Positions 26,501 through 34,168 of a stretch of DNA of 64,000 nucleotides are shown piece by piece. The stretch is taken from assembly GCA_964522105.1 (NCBI GenBank), contig CAZFVA010000002.1, forward strand, positions 143,708-207,707, given 5' to 3'. The stretch comes from JAGOFO01 sp964522105. Lineage in GTDB: Bacteria > Myxococcota_A > UBA9042 > DTJE01. Within the stretch, counting starts at the first letter, position 1; each line of letters opens with the position of its first letter. A program made the position numbers and the translations under genes. The notes beneath the pieces were generated by a model. That model searched no databases, had not been told where the DNA came from, and saw only the letters and a list, made by a program, of their open reading frames with translations.

Positions 26501-27091
26501 ATGGACCTGGCAATCAGGGGCGGCGGCGACATTCTGGGTGCCGAACAGTCAGGTCACATGGCTGCAGTCGGTGAAGACATGTTCATGGAAATGTTGCGTG
26601 ACGCCGTCATGGAGCTGTCGGGGGAAGAGGTCAGCGATCTGCCGGGACCGGACGTCAAGGTTGATCTGGAAACCAGGATCCCGCGTGAGTATCTGCCTGA
26701 CGAGCGACTGCGTCTGCGGTTCTATAAAAGGCTTTCTGCCGCTGAAGAGATTGCAGATATCGAATATGTCGCGGCAGAACTTGTAGACAGGTTCGGGGCT
26801 CTGCCGGAAGCGGCGGCCAATCTGGTAGCCATGATGAGGGTCAAGGTCAGGGCTGCCGCACTTCAGTTGGCGGGATTAAGCCTGCGGGAAGAAACGCTTG
26901 TCCTGAATGGATTTGGTGGCTATGAAGAATCCTTTGAACGGATTGTGGCAAAATTTGTGGCGGCAGGTTGTGTAAAAACTGGTGTAGTTTCAAGTGGAAG
27001 GGCCGGGTTGCGGGTTCCGGCCATGTCCGGTGCGGCATCCGGGCCGGATCGTCTGGCGGTAATCGAGCGGTTGCTTGTCGCGGCGGTTTGA
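23570..27091 (+). CDS. mfd: Transcription-repair coupling factor Mfd
   Basis: The start is a GTG 3 bases after the M16 stop. The 1173-residue length matches Mfd. In order there is a UvrB-like N-terminal module, the RNA-polymerase interaction domain (LTPGDLVIHRDHGMGIF, then GGDRLYVPVDRI near residue 550) and a RecG-like translocase. The translocase has Walker A GDVGFGKT at 657-664, DEEH at about 759 and the final helicase motif QLYQLRGRVGRS. The TRCF C-terminal domain follows (ISREYLPDERLRLRFYKRL-like segment). Mfd pushes stalled RNA polymerase off DNA lesions and recruits UvrA. The position next to peptidases and PPIases is not functional coupling that I know of. Confidence 0.97.
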   Translation: MGDLSLYGLTLPESVRVLLEDSRNGSARGHTPSVEHAAVAAAIAVSCAARSLVIIAPTSTVVDRAISVVKYLLEFGSVPRDFPRWPSSVDSPYDPVIESPFVAASRLGALSACCLAENQFVLALDALKASRKVMPFDAFSDGIQRIQMGRELDTTELAGLLVRAGYRRTSTVAEVGEFALRNAVMDVYSPFHEDPFRIETDFDVVESLKVFDPATQRTRRSLDHAWVVPAWDVPSSEAALKQAGIIMRDAAAARGIPSAGIVAIEHQFSAGRTPPGFAAMLPCLYGSMDTPFDYVGDDIMVVVIDPDGCAAAADAAMDDLKSWYGEIKDLKQLAAVPADLAITGTQLIEKLKSRQGVLFIDIEPGEGILGPLHSASRSKELTLCTTSEVPVAERVAALVSFAREMTESGDGLLLLAPSESEARRVREILTAEGLDPLTAVNNGMAGLFLAQASIRVGVGRVKIPFGIDMFGVFVIPTESVFGVKDVLTGRQREKRNLKKIQEFRELTPGDLVIHRDHGMGIFEAMSDVTVDGMISECLVLTYKGGDRLYVPVDRINLLDKYSPPAEGEARVLDRLGTQAWVKRRTSAKGAARDIAQKLRNLYARRLSASAPAMTAPDNEYREFEATFPWETTADQEKAIEDILSDIQKTTPTDRLVCGDVGFGKTEVAIRAAFKTVSDGYQVAILVPTTILAEQHRLTFAARFRDTPVIVDSVSRFKSSKEIKNTLAALRTGGVDVVIGTHRLLSQDVKFANLGLLVIDEEHRFGVVHKERLREMSVGVHTITLTATPIPRTLHMALAGIRELSLITTPPRDRLAVRTYVARTGMEIIRTAILREIGRGGQVFVVHNRVEDIYSFASEITAHVPEARICVAHGQMTGPDLEAVMSEFVRGEKDVLIATTIIESGLDIGSANTMLIHDADRLGLAQLYQLRGRVGRSTEQAYCYLLVRDPSRLSDEARMRIEAIERFSELASGFNLASMDLAIRGGGDILGAEQSGHMAAVGEDMFMEMLRDAVMELSGEEVSDLPGPDVKVDLETRIPREYLPDERLRLRFYKRLSAAEEIADIEYVAAELVDRFGALPEAAANLVAMMRVKVRAAALQLAGLSLREETLVLNGFGGYEESFERIVAKFVAAGCVKTGVVSSGRAGLRVPAMSGAASGPDRLAVIERLLVAAV

Positions 27092-27178
27092 TAGACTGTC
27101 TTCAATGGGGTAACATTCGACAGCGTGCGCAGTACGTGGGCGCCCGCGTGTGACCATGTGCTTTCAGAAGGGTGCTTC

Positions 27179-28207
27179 ATGAACAGACTTTCCGGCGCCG
27201 ACACGGTTCTAAAAAGCACGGTTCCAGTCCTGCTGGTGCTTGTGGCTTTCATTATCGGCTGCAAGCCGGACCCAATCATAGATCCGTCGGCCCCTGTGAT
27301 TGCCCCTGTGTCCCTGACTTCAAAACCGGGTGATACCCCGGACTCACCGGTTGTGGCCACCATCGGTGACCGTGAAATCACGTTTGAAGAAGTAAATAGT
27401 AATCTTGATGCGCTGCCCGTGTTTGTCAGGATGCGCTATCAGGCTTCCGAGCGTCGCCTTGAGTTTCTTGAGGCATATATCGAGTATCAGGTTCTGGCCC
27501 TGGCTGCCGTGTCAGAAGGATACGCTTCGGACCCGCTCGTTGTTGATGCCCTGAAAAAGGACATGGTCCAGCGTTATGTGCGCGACAACGTAGATCTGAA
27601 ACTTAGAACTGCAGACATTTCCGATGATGTAATATTTGAATATTATTCGGCTAATCCGTGGGAATTCCACCGTCCGGCGCAGAATCAGGTAAGCAGGATA
27701 CTGGTAAAGGATGCGATTACAGCTTCGAAGGTTGCGTTCAGGGCCAGATCGCTGGTTGACGCTGCCAGTGGTGATCCGATTCAGGTTTTTGCAGGTCTGG
27801 TCAAAGCAAATTCACAGGATCCGGATGCCGCGGTCACCGGTGGCGACATCGGCTTCTACCCCCATGCAGGTAATTCAGTGCCGGCCGTCCCGCCGAAGGT
27901 CGCTGCGGCAGCGGCTTCAATGGAATTGATACATTCAGTTGCAGGTCCGATTCAGGATGAAGACGGCTTTTCCGTGCTCTTCCTGGCTGCAAAAAGACCT
28001 GCCGTTGAAAAGACCCTGGATGAAGCCAGGACCGAAATTGCCGCAACAATTCTTGATGACAGACGCAGGGCTTCGCGAAAGGCGCTGGTCGATTCGTTGA
28101 TTTCAAAACACAAGGTTACCGTAAACACGGAAGTCCTTGTTGAATTGGCTGCGCAGGCAGCAGCCGCCCGGAAAGATCAGGTTCCGGGTCTGGAGACCTC
28201 CAGGTGA
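27179..28207 (+). CDS. Parvulin-type peptidyl-prolyl isomerase lipoprotein
   Basis: AGAAGGG precedes the ATG at 27179. The signal peptide has lipobox IIGC (Cys28). A SurA/PpiD-like N-terminal helical part is followed by a PpiC-type rotamase domain starting at NQVSRILVKD (about residue 165) and containing DIGFYPH. The protein has 343 residues. Such proteins fold secreted or outer-membrane proteins. The next gene also has a parvulin domain and overlaps by 4 bases (GTGA), so both are made together, probably serving outer membrane biogenesis. Confidence 0.88.
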   Translation: MNRLSGADTVLKSTVPVLLVLVAFIIGCKPDPIIDPSAPVIAPVSLTSKPGDTPDSPVVATIGDREITFEEVNSNLDALPVFVRMRYQASERRLEFLEAYIEYQVLALAAVSEGYASDPLVVDALKKDMVQRYVRDNVDLKLRTADISDDVIFEYYSANPWEFHRPAQNQVSRILVKDAITASKVAFRARSLVDAASGDPIQVFAGLVKANSQDPDAAVTGGDIGFYPHAGNSVPAVPPKVAAAAASMELIHSVAGPIQDEDGFSVLFLAAKRPAVEKTLDEARTEIAATILDDRRRASRKALVDSLISKHKVTVNTEVLVELAAQAAAARKDQVPGLETSR

Positions 28208-29244
28208 AGAATTCACTCTTTGTAACGTTGTTGATCTGCGCAGCCGCTGCAAATGCATACGCCCGTTCAGAAGACACTCCTGACAAAACTACTGCCGTCG
28301 AGGCCGCCGCTTCATCAGGGGTTGTTGTTATTGATCGTGTGGTGGCGTCTGTCAGCGGCGACGTCGTCACGATGCATGACGTGAACAAGCGGATTGCGAT
28401 TTCAGCCAATCCATTATCATCTGTGCTTGCCGGTGGAAGCGGCGAGGACGACGGTTCGGCACGTTTCAAAGCAGCCCTGGACGACCTGATATCTGACAAG
28501 TTGATTCTGTCCGAGGCCCGAAAGCTCAGTCTTTCTGTTTCGGAAAAAGATGTTGATGACTATGTAAACGGAATAACGAAGCAGAACAACTGGAGCGCGG
28601 ATGACTTCAAACTGGCCGTCAAGATGCTCGGGTTCAAGGACGTTCCCGAATACAGGGCGCATGCGTCCAACGAGCTTTTGAAGTCAAGGGTGCTGAGGGT
28701 CAAGGTCGGTTCCCGTGTAACCGTTTCAGACCGTGACGTGCAGGAAGTGTTTGATGCCAGATTTGAGGGCGGAACCACAGAAGAAGAAATCCACCTTCAT
28801 CATATAGCGTTGCTGATACCCGAAAATGTGACCGAGGACGGGATTAAGTCAATATTGAAGTCTGCTCTTGAGGTTCGGGCCCTGGCAGTGGCCGGCGAGA
28901 CGCCTTTTGATGAACTGGCCGCCGAGTATGGACAGGACGCTTCTGCTTCAGGCGGCGGCGATGTCGGGTGGTTCCCCAGGGGCAGGTTGCAGGCGTCCCT
29001 GGAAGATGCGGCGTTCGCCCTCCGTGACGGCGAGATATCCGGTGTAGTGCAGTCGGCCGCCGGCTTTCACGTTCTGAAGGTTTCAGAGCGTCGCCGGATT
29101 CCCCTTGCCGATGCCGAAGAAGCCCGTCGCCGCGTCAAATGGGAGCTTTCAGAGGCGTCATTCCAGAATGGTTACAAGGACTTTGTCAGGGAATTAAGGG
29201 CTGCTGCCAGGATTGAGATTCTATATACGCCACCTGCCCGGTAG
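28204..29244 (+). CDS. surA: SurA-like periplasmic chaperone with parvulin domain
   Basis: The GTG start overlaps the previous stop and has GGAG nearby. A signal peptide (about 20 residues, ending near ANA) leads to a SurA_N-like region beginning VIDRVVASVSGDVVTMHDV. A PpiC rotamase domain begins at LHHIALLIP and includes GGGDVGWFPRG and GFHVLKV. The protein has only one parvulin domain, whereas E. coli SurA has two. It should escort outer-membrane proteins through the periplasm. The pairing with a lipoprotein parvulin is notable. The gene converges on a MATE transporter with a 19-base gap. Confidence 0.88.
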   Translation: MKNSLFVTLLICAAAANAYARSEDTPDKTTAVEAAASSGVVVIDRVVASVSGDVVTMHDVNKRIAISANPLSSVLAGGSGEDDGSARFKAALDDLISDKLILSEARKLSLSVSEKDVDDYVNGITKQNNWSADDFKLAVKMLGFKDVPEYRAHASNELLKSRVLRVKVGSRVTVSDRDVQEVFDARFEGGTTEEEIHLHHIALLIPENVTEDGIKSILKSALEVRALAVAGETPFDELAAEYGQDASASGGGDVGWFPRGRLQASLEDAAFALRDGEISGVVQSAAGFHVLKVSERRRIPLADAEEARRRVKWELSEASFQNGYKDFVRELRAAARIEILYTPPAR

Positions 29245-29263
29245 CCTGTTCAGGCGCAGACGG

Positions 29264-30757
29264 CTAGATGTGGATATTCTTCCACGTTCCAGACTTGAAT
29301 TTCAGCGTCATCGAGGCTGCAAGCAGCAACACATACGCGATTACCGCAATAAAAATACCGTTCAGTTTCAAGCCCATCGGAATTGCCAGGAAGTATGAAA
29401 GTGGAACCAGTACGCCGACGTGAAGCAGTATCTCGACCTTCATGACAAAGCGGGACGCCCCGGCACCAAAAAGGGCCTGTGCAAGCACCAGTCCGAAACC
29501 GATGGCGAATTGACCTGCAGCAATAATCCGCAGCGGGGTTCTTCCGACCTCAACGACTTCGGGATCCTGAGTGAAAATCCCCATGCAGGCATCCGGCCAG
29601 ATGAACGCCACAAGGCCCAGCAGACCGGCAAAACAGGCCGCGATCTTGACCGACGTCCACGCGTATTTTTCAGCTTCGTCAGGCCGCTTCATGCCCATGT
29701 TCTGGCTTACAAGCGTGGCTGTCGCGATGCCGAGGCCCATGCACGCCATGATGGTCAGGAACAATATATCAATGATGACTTTGGTCGCCGCCTCGTTGAC
29801 CGGCGCCTTTACATTAACAATTGATCCAAGCACCGACGGGTTCATTGAAAGGCCCGACAGCGAGTGGAACCACGCCCCCGCTGCAATATCGATTGACTGC
29901 AGAGGTTCCGCATTCATTGCTTCGTCAAGCATCCCGACCCATTTGAAAAACAGAAGGAAGCCGGTCATGACGAACACGGTCGCAATGCCGGAAGGCACTG
30001 AAAGCCGGGCGATTCCACCGATCGTCTTCCAGTTGAAGTTGGAATACCTGAAAATCCGGAAATCCTTGCGGTACATGGAGTGCATGGCGAAGCCGATCAT
30101 TCCGGCCAGGCCGAAGAAACTGGCAACAGTCGCGGCTATACCTGCACCGAGCACATTCATTGCAGCTATTCCGAATCCGCCGAACACCAGCAGGTAAGCA
30201 AGGCCGGCGTTGACCACATTCATACCCACTGCGACGGCCAGGTGATAATGTGTTTTGCCCAGACCATCAAAAAACGCTTTGAAAGATAACGTTCCGACCA
30301 TGGCCAGAATGCCGATGAACCTTGCCCTGCAGTATGGAACGCCAAGCGCCAGTACCTGTTCATTACTGGTAAACAGGCTGAAAAGCGGGCGGGTGAAGAT
30401 GGCGGCGATTACAGTCACAACTGTCCCGGCCATCAGCGCAAGCATCGCCGAATTGAAAAGTACCTGGCCGGCACCTTCGCGGTTTCCTTCGCCAAGCCTT
30501 CTGGCCGTCATCGCCTGCGTACCCACCGATATCGCGCCGACGAAACCCCCGACCATCCAGTGCAGCAGCACGCTGTATCCAAGGGCCGCCTGTCCGGCAA
30601 TAGAAAATTCCTTCGGAAGATGACCAATAAGAATGGTGTCGAATTGATTGATAAACGTCTGAGTCAGGTTGGCGGCCATCACCGGAGCTGCCAGTTTGAG
30701 CACGGTCTTTATCCGGCTCGGCTCGGGCAGCAGCATCTTTGTGGGGTTCAAAACCAT
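29264..30757 (-). CDS. MATE-family multidrug/organic cation efflux transporter
   Basis: The 497-residue protein has 12 hydrophobic segments in two similar halves, as expected for MATE. The N-terminal motif AAPVMAANLTQTFINQFDTILIGHL matches the first helix region of this family, and GGFVGAISVGTQAMTARRLGEGN is typical of the following loop. It would export drugs or metabolites using a sodium or proton gradient. No clear ribosome binding site is seen at the first ATG; an ATG at 30736 is possible. It is transcribed away from the tRNA-tuf promoter and converges on surA. Confidence 0.93.
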   Translation of the reverse strand: MVLNPTKMLLPEPSRIKTVLKLAAPVMAANLTQTFINQFDTILIGHLPKEFSIAGQAALGYSVLLHWMVGGFVGAISVGTQAMTARRLGEGNREGAGQVLFNSAMLALMAGTVVTVIAAIFTRPLFSLFTSNEQVLALGVPYCRARFIGILAMVGTLSFKAFFDGLGKTHYHLAVAVGMNVVNAGLAYLLVFGGFGIAAMNVLGAGIAATVASFFGLAGMIGFAMHSMYRKDFRIFRYSNFNWKTIGGIARLSVPSGIATVFVMTGFLLFFKWVGMLDEAMNAEPLQSIDIAAGAWFHSLSGLSMNPSVLGSIVNVKAPVNEAATKVIIDILFLTIMACMGLGIATATLVSQNMGMKRPDEAEKYAWTSVKIAACFAGLLGLVAFIWPDACMGIFTQDPEVVEVGRTPLRIIAAGQFAIGFGLVLAQALFGAGASRFVMKVEILLHVGVLVPLSYFLAIPMGLKLNGIFIAVIAYVLLLAASMTLKFKSGTWKNIHI

Positions 30758-30933
30758 ATCGGGGGGACATTATCTGCCACAAGGTGATAAGGCAAGGAAA
30801 AATTACCTTGAAGGTGTCTACGCTGGCCCCCTTCTCGCTTGACCTTAGTCGCAATCTGTCGCATACTCCCGCGCGTTCCGTCTTTTTTTGGGCGGTAATA
30901 CGGAAGGATTCGCAGATTCTGCCAATTTTGATA

Positions 30934-30962
30934 TTGACAGGGCGGGGCGTCTCCACAATAAT
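30934..30962 (+). promoter_or_regulatory. Strong sigma70-type promoter of the tRNA-tuf transcription unit
   Basis: A perfect TTGACA (30934-30939) is separated by 17 bases from AATAAT (30957-30962), one mismatch from TATAAT. It lies about 35 bases before the first tRNA, the layout expected for a growth-rate-controlled stable RNA promoter. Confidence 0.75.
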
Positions 30963-30997
30963 AAGTGGCCCTTTTTAACGGGCATGTTCTTTGCATT

Positions 30998-31070
30998 GCT
31001 GGCGTAGCTCAACAGGTAGAGCAGCTGACTTGTAATCAGCAGGTCGCGGGTTCGAGTCCCATCGCCAGCT
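30998..31070 (+). tRNA. tRNA-Thr (anticodon TGT)
   Basis: The acceptor stem GCTGGCG pairs with CGCCAGC at the 3' end. The D-arm is GCTC..GAGC, the anticodon loop CTTGTAA gives TGT, and the T-arm is CGGGTTCGAGTCCC. The CCA end is not encoded. Confidence 0.97.
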
Positions 31071-31096
31071 CCGACCTTTGGGCGGATTATTAAGCG

Positions 31097-31179
31097 GGTG
31101 GGGTTCCCGAGTGGTCAAAGGGGGCAGACTGTAAATCTGTTGTCAATAGGCTTCGGAGGTTCAAATCCTCCCCCCACCA
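31097..31179 (+). tRNA. tRNA-Tyr (anticodon GTA)
   Basis: The acceptor stem GGTGGGG pairs with CCCCACC, the anticodon loop CTGTAAA gives GTA, and a long variable arm is present as expected for a class II tyrosine tRNA. CCA is not encoded. Confidence 0.97.
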
Positions 31180-31202
31180 CTGATTTGATGTTCGGGCCGC
31201 TT

Positions 31203-31228
31203 CCTGAAATGCTTTACGGCGTTTCAGG
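31203..31228 (+). other. Hairpin in the tRNA-Tyr/tRNA-Gly spacer
   Basis: CCTGAAATGC pairs with GCGTTTCAGG over 10 pairs (one T-G) around the loop TTTACG. With no T-run after it, it is likelier a processing or stability element than a terminator. Confidence 0.6.
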
Positions 31229-31242
31229 GGACTGGAAGATAT

Positions 31243-31315
31243 GCGGGGATAGCTCAGCTGGTAGAGCAGGAGCCTTCCAAGCTTCAGGTCGCGGGTTCGA
31301 ATCCCGTTTCCCGCT
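31243..31315 (+). tRNA. tRNA-Gly (anticodon TCC)
   Basis: The acceptor stem GCGGGGA pairs with TTCCCGC (one G-T pair). The anticodon loop CTTCCAA gives TCC, and the T-arm is CGGGTTCGAATCCCG. CCA is not encoded. Confidence 0.97.
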
Positions 31316-31352
31316 CTGACAGGCTCGGATCGGATGTTCTTTTTATGGACAG

Positions 31353-31424
31353 GCCATCGTAGCTCAGGGGTAGAGCACCTCCTTGGTAAGGAGGGGGTCG
31401 GCAGTTCGATTCTGCTCGATGGCT
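31353..31424 (+). tRNA. tRNA-Thr (anticodon GGT)
   Basis: The acceptor stem GCCATCG pairs with CGATGGC, the anticodon loop TTGGTAA gives GGT, and the T-arm loop TTCGATT is present. It lies 80 bases before tuf, the same place as E. coli thrT before tufB. Confidence 0.97.
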
Positions 31425-31504
31425 CTGGTATGCCCCGGTTCAGTAGATACGGCTGGGGTGGCACTGTCGCGGTTTTTCATTGACGCACCCTGGGAGGGAC
31501 GGAC

Positions 31505-32695
31505 ATGGCTAAGGAAAAATTTGTACGTAACAAGCCCCACCTTAACGTGGGAACAATCGGCCACATCGACCATGGAAAGACGACTCTGACCGCGGCGATT
31601 ACCAAGGTTCTGGCTGCCAGAGGCGGCGCAAAGTTTGTACCGTTTGATTCAATCGACAAGGCGCCTGAAGAAAAGGCCCGTGGTATCACAATCGCCACAG
31701 CCCACGTCGAATATGAAACGGCCAACAGGCATTACGCCCACGTTGACTGCCCCGGACATGCTGACTACATCAAGAACATGATCACCGGCGCAGCCCAGAT
31801 GGACGGCGCGATCGTGGTTGTCGGCGCTGATGACGGCGTTATGCCTCAGACTCGCGAACACATCCTCCTGGCCCGCCAGGTCGGCGTTCCCGCGATCGTC
31901 ATCTTCCTTAATAAGTGCGATATGCAGCCCGACGAAGAACTTCTCGAAATCACCGAAGAAGAAGTTCGCGAAGTGCTGAATAAGTACGAATTCCCCGGCG
32001 ACACGATTCCGATCGTCCGCGGTTCAGCCCTCAAGGCTCTTGAAGGCGACCCGATGGGCCCGGATTCCGTATGCATCATGAACCTCATGAAAGCAGTCGA
32101 CGAATACATTCCGCAGCCGGCCCGCGCTGTTGATATGCCTTTCCTTATGCCGATTGAAGACGTCTTCACGATTTCCGGTCGTGGCACGGTCGCAACCGGT
32201 CGTATTGAACGCGGCATCGTCAAGATCGGCGGCGACGTTGAAATCGTTGGTTTCGGACCTACCCGCAAGACGGTCTGCACCGGCGTCGAAATGTTCCGTA
32301 AGACACTTGAAGAAGGTCAGGCCGGCGACAACGTCGGGCTCCTGCTCCGCGGCATCAAGCGCGAAGAAATTCAGCGCGGCATGGTCCTCGCGGCTGCCGG
32401 CTCGATTAAGCCCCACACGAAGTTCAAGGGTTCCATCTATATCCTTACCAAGGATGAAGGTGGCCGTCATACGCCGTTCTTCAGTGGCTACCGCCCGCAG
32501 TTCTACATCCGTACAACTGACGTTACCGGTATCCTGAATCTGAACGAAGGCGTTGAAATGTGTATGCCCGGCGACCGCACGGACATCATGATTGAACTGA
32601 TCACCCCCGTCGCTCTTGAGCCCGGACTCCGCTTCGCAATGCGCGAAGGTGGACGCACCGTTGGTCAGGGCGTCGTCGGTGAGATTATTGCGTAA
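31505..32695 (+). CDS. tuf: Translation elongation factor Tu
   Basis: GGGAGGG lies just upstream of the ATG. The GTPase domain has GHIDHGKTT (P-loop), the switch motif RGITI, DCPGHADY and NKCD. The beta-barrel domains follow, for a total of 396 residues, which is typical. EF-Tu carries aminoacyl-tRNA to the ribosome. The gene is co-transcribed with the four upstream tRNAs and leads into rpmG. The codon choice is visibly biased towards C-ending and preferred codons compared with the neighbouring regions, as expected for a highly expressed gene. Confidence 0.99.
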   Translation: MAKEKFVRNKPHLNVGTIGHIDHGKTTLTAAITKVLAARGGAKFVPFDSIDKAPEEKARGITIATAHVEYETANRHYAHVDCPGHADYIKNMITGAAQMDGAIVVVGADDGVMPQTREHILLARQVGVPAIVIFLNKCDMQPDEELLEITEEEVREVLNKYEFPGDTIPIVRGSALKALEGDPMGPDSVCIMNLMKAVDEYIPQPARAVDMPFLMPIEDVFTISGRGTVATGRIERGIVKIGGDVEIVGFGPTRKTVCTGVEMFRKTLEEGQAGDNVGLLLRGIKREEIQRGMVLAAAGSIKPHTKFKGSIYILTKDEGGRHTPFFSGYRPQFYIRTTDVTGILNLNEGVEMCMPGDRTDIMIELITPVALEPGLRFAMREGGRTVGQGVVGEIIA

Positions 32696-32716
32696 AGTGT
32701 GATGTGTTGACGGATT

Positions 32717-32740
32717 CCGGGGCAGGGATTCCTGCCCCGG
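32717..32740 (+). terminator. Hairpin after tuf (attenuator or terminator without T-run)
   Basis: CCGGGGCAGG and CCTGCCCCGG form a perfect 10-pair stem with loop GATT, 22 bases past the tuf stop. No run of T follows, so it may slow or stabilise the RNA between tuf and rpmG rather than end it fully. Confidence 0.55.
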
Positions 32741-32764
32741 GGCCGTTAGCTTTGGACGTGCCCC

Positions 32765-32947
32765 ATGGCAAAGAAAGAAAACAGGGTCAATATTCAGCTT
32801 GAGTGTCAGTCCTGCAGAAAGAGTGGGATTCCCGGCGTGGCTCGTTATGTCACGACGAAGAATAAAAAGACCACGACTGCGCGCCTGGAATTAAGCAAGT
32901 TCTGTAAGTACGAAAGAAAGCACACGACTTTTAAAGAAGTTAAATAA
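32765..32947 (+). CDS. rpmG: 50S ribosomal protein L33
   Basis: The 60-residue protein has the L33 core KNKKTT followed by RLELSKFCKYERKHT and ends KEVK. L33 often uses four cysteines for zinc. Here the first CxxC (CQSC) is kept, but the second pair is FCKYE, with only one cysteine, so zinc binding may be lost or altered. An insertion between the first CxxC and the core (KSGIPGVARYV) makes it longer than the usual 49-55 residues. It is in the normal place before tRNA-Trp and secE. The ribosome binding site is weak. Confidence 0.95.
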   Translation: MAKKENRVNIQLECQSCRKSGIPGVARYVTTKNKKTTTARLELSKFCKYERKHTTFKEVK

Positions 32948-32966
32948 CAGCCTTATTAAGGTTGTT
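32946..32966 (+). other. Hairpin overlapping the rpmG stop codon
   Basis: AACAGCCTT and AAGGTTGTT form a 9-pair stem (one G-T) with a 3-base loop. No T-run follows, so it is not a convincing terminator. Confidence 0.4.
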
Positions 32967-33054
32967 GGTGCTTTGTTCATTGTATTTCGGGGGCTGGTGG
33001 CCATTTCGGCTGGTGGCTGCAACGCAGCGGCGGTTGATTCGGACAGTCCCTGCT

Positions 33055-33127
33055 AGGGCAGTAGCTCTAATGGTAGAGCGGCGGTCTCCAAAACCGCATG
33101 CTGGGGGTTCGAGTCCCTCCTGCCCTG
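33055..33127 (+). tRNA. tRNA-Trp (anticodon CCA)
   Basis: The acceptor stem AGGGCAG pairs with CTGCCCT, the anticodon loop CTCCAAA gives CCA, and the discriminator is G as usual for tryptophan. Its position just before secE is common in bacteria. CCA is not encoded. Confidence 0.97.
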
Positions 33128-33192
33128 CCGTTTCGGGTTAAGCTGACTTCCTTGCGTCGTCGGCGGGTACCTCATATTCGAGGAGACCGGGC

Positions 33193-33570
33193 TTGGAAAA
33201 GATCGTTCGAATGTCGTTTGTTATTGGTGGTTTGCTGGTCTGGGTTGTACTTGCCGGATTTTTCCGCACGACCCTCGGCTGGATCAGTCCGAATTTAGAC
33301 AAGAGTCTGATCGGCGCCCAGTTTACAGTCAGCAATCTTCTTGGTCTTCTTGGCGGTATCGCCGTTGTCGGATATCTCTGGCTTAACGAGAAGATTTTCA
33401 AGATCGGAATGGAAATCGCCGGTGAACTGAGGAACGTGACCTGGCCCAAATGGGCTGAGACCCGCACCTCCACTATCGTCGTTGTTATAACTACCGTCGT
33501 CATAGCAGCAGTCCTCGGACTGTTCGATGCTATCGTCGGTGCTTTGACGGCTGCTATCTACGGGCTCTGA
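33193..33570 (+). CDS. secE: Preprotein translocase subunit SecE, three-helix form
   Basis: A TTG start at 33193 has AGGAG 7 bases upstream; an ATG at 33211 lacks one. The conserved SecE segment E(L)RNVTWPKWAETR sits at residues 78-91 and is followed by the last transmembrane helix. Two extra hydrophobic helices precede it, giving three membrane segments as in E. coli rather than the single-helix form. SecE clamps the SecY channel. The gene is directly followed by nusG 19 bases later. Confidence 0.95.
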   Translation: MEKIVRMSFVIGGLLVWVVLAGFFRTTLGWISPNLDKSLIGAQFTVSNLLGLLGGIAVVGYLWLNEKIFKIGMEIAGELRNVTWPKWAETRTSTIVVVITTVVIAAVLGLFDAIVGALTAAIYGL

Positions 33571-33589
33571 TACATAAACAGGATCTGGT

Positions 33590-34126
33590 GTGCCGATGAA
33601 ATGGTACGTAGTTCATACATTCTCGGGTCATGAGCAGAAGGTTAAAGCCGACATCGAAGAAACGCTTCGACACGAGGATGAATCCCTGAGGCTCAATATC
33701 GGGGAAATCATTGTTCCGATGGAGCCGCCGCCGCCGCCGGGCGAGCCCAAGAAGAAAGGCGGACGCCGCAAGTTCTTTCCGGGATATATCCTGGTTCAAC
33801 TGGAACTTACGGAAGATACCCACCACTTTATCCGTCACCGGCCGTCGGTTTCGGGATTTGTGGGTAATGACAAAGGACCACGGCCGCTTTCACAGCGCGA
33901 GGTCGATTCCATTGTAAAGCAGATGGACGAAGGTCCGGTCCGGCAGGTTGCAGCCGTCCAGTTCGAGGAAGGCGCTTCCGTTCGGATCAAAGATGGACCG
34001 TTCGTCAATTTCAGCGGCATGGTGGAAGAGGTCAAGACTGAGAAGCGGAAGCTCCGGGTGCTGGTTACCATTTTCGGCAGGGCAACCCCTGTCGAGCTGG
34101 ATTTTGACCAGGTGGAGCGGACATAA
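33590..34126 (+). CDS. nusG: Transcription termination/antitermination factor NusG
   Basis: The GTG at 33590 has AGGA 6 bases upstream; the ATG at 33596 would also fit. The NGN domain starts KWYVVHTFSGHE and includes FFPGYILVQ. A KOW domain follows with EEGASVRIKDGPFVNFSGMVEEV. A Pro-rich and basic loop (EPPPPPGEPKKKGGRRK) near residue 50 is longer than in many NusG proteins. NusG joins RNA polymerase to Rho and ribosomes and tunes pausing. It is 178 residues long, the normal size. Confidence 0.98.
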   Translation: MPMKWYVVHTFSGHEQKVKADIEETLRHEDESLRLNIGEIIVPMEPPPPPGEPKKKGGRRKFFPGYILVQLELTEDTHHFIRHRPSVSGFVGNDKGPRPLSQREVDSIVKQMDEGPVRQVAAVQFEEGASVRIKDGPFVNFSGMVEEVKTEKRKLRVLVTIFGRATPVELDFDQVERT

Positions 34127-34168
34127 CTTTTGTGGGAGGCGCTGCGGCGCCGAATTAGGAGAACGGAC

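Noticed and set aside
29245..29263. Terminator between surA and the convergent MATE gene
   Set aside because: The 19-base gap shows no stable stem with a T-run.
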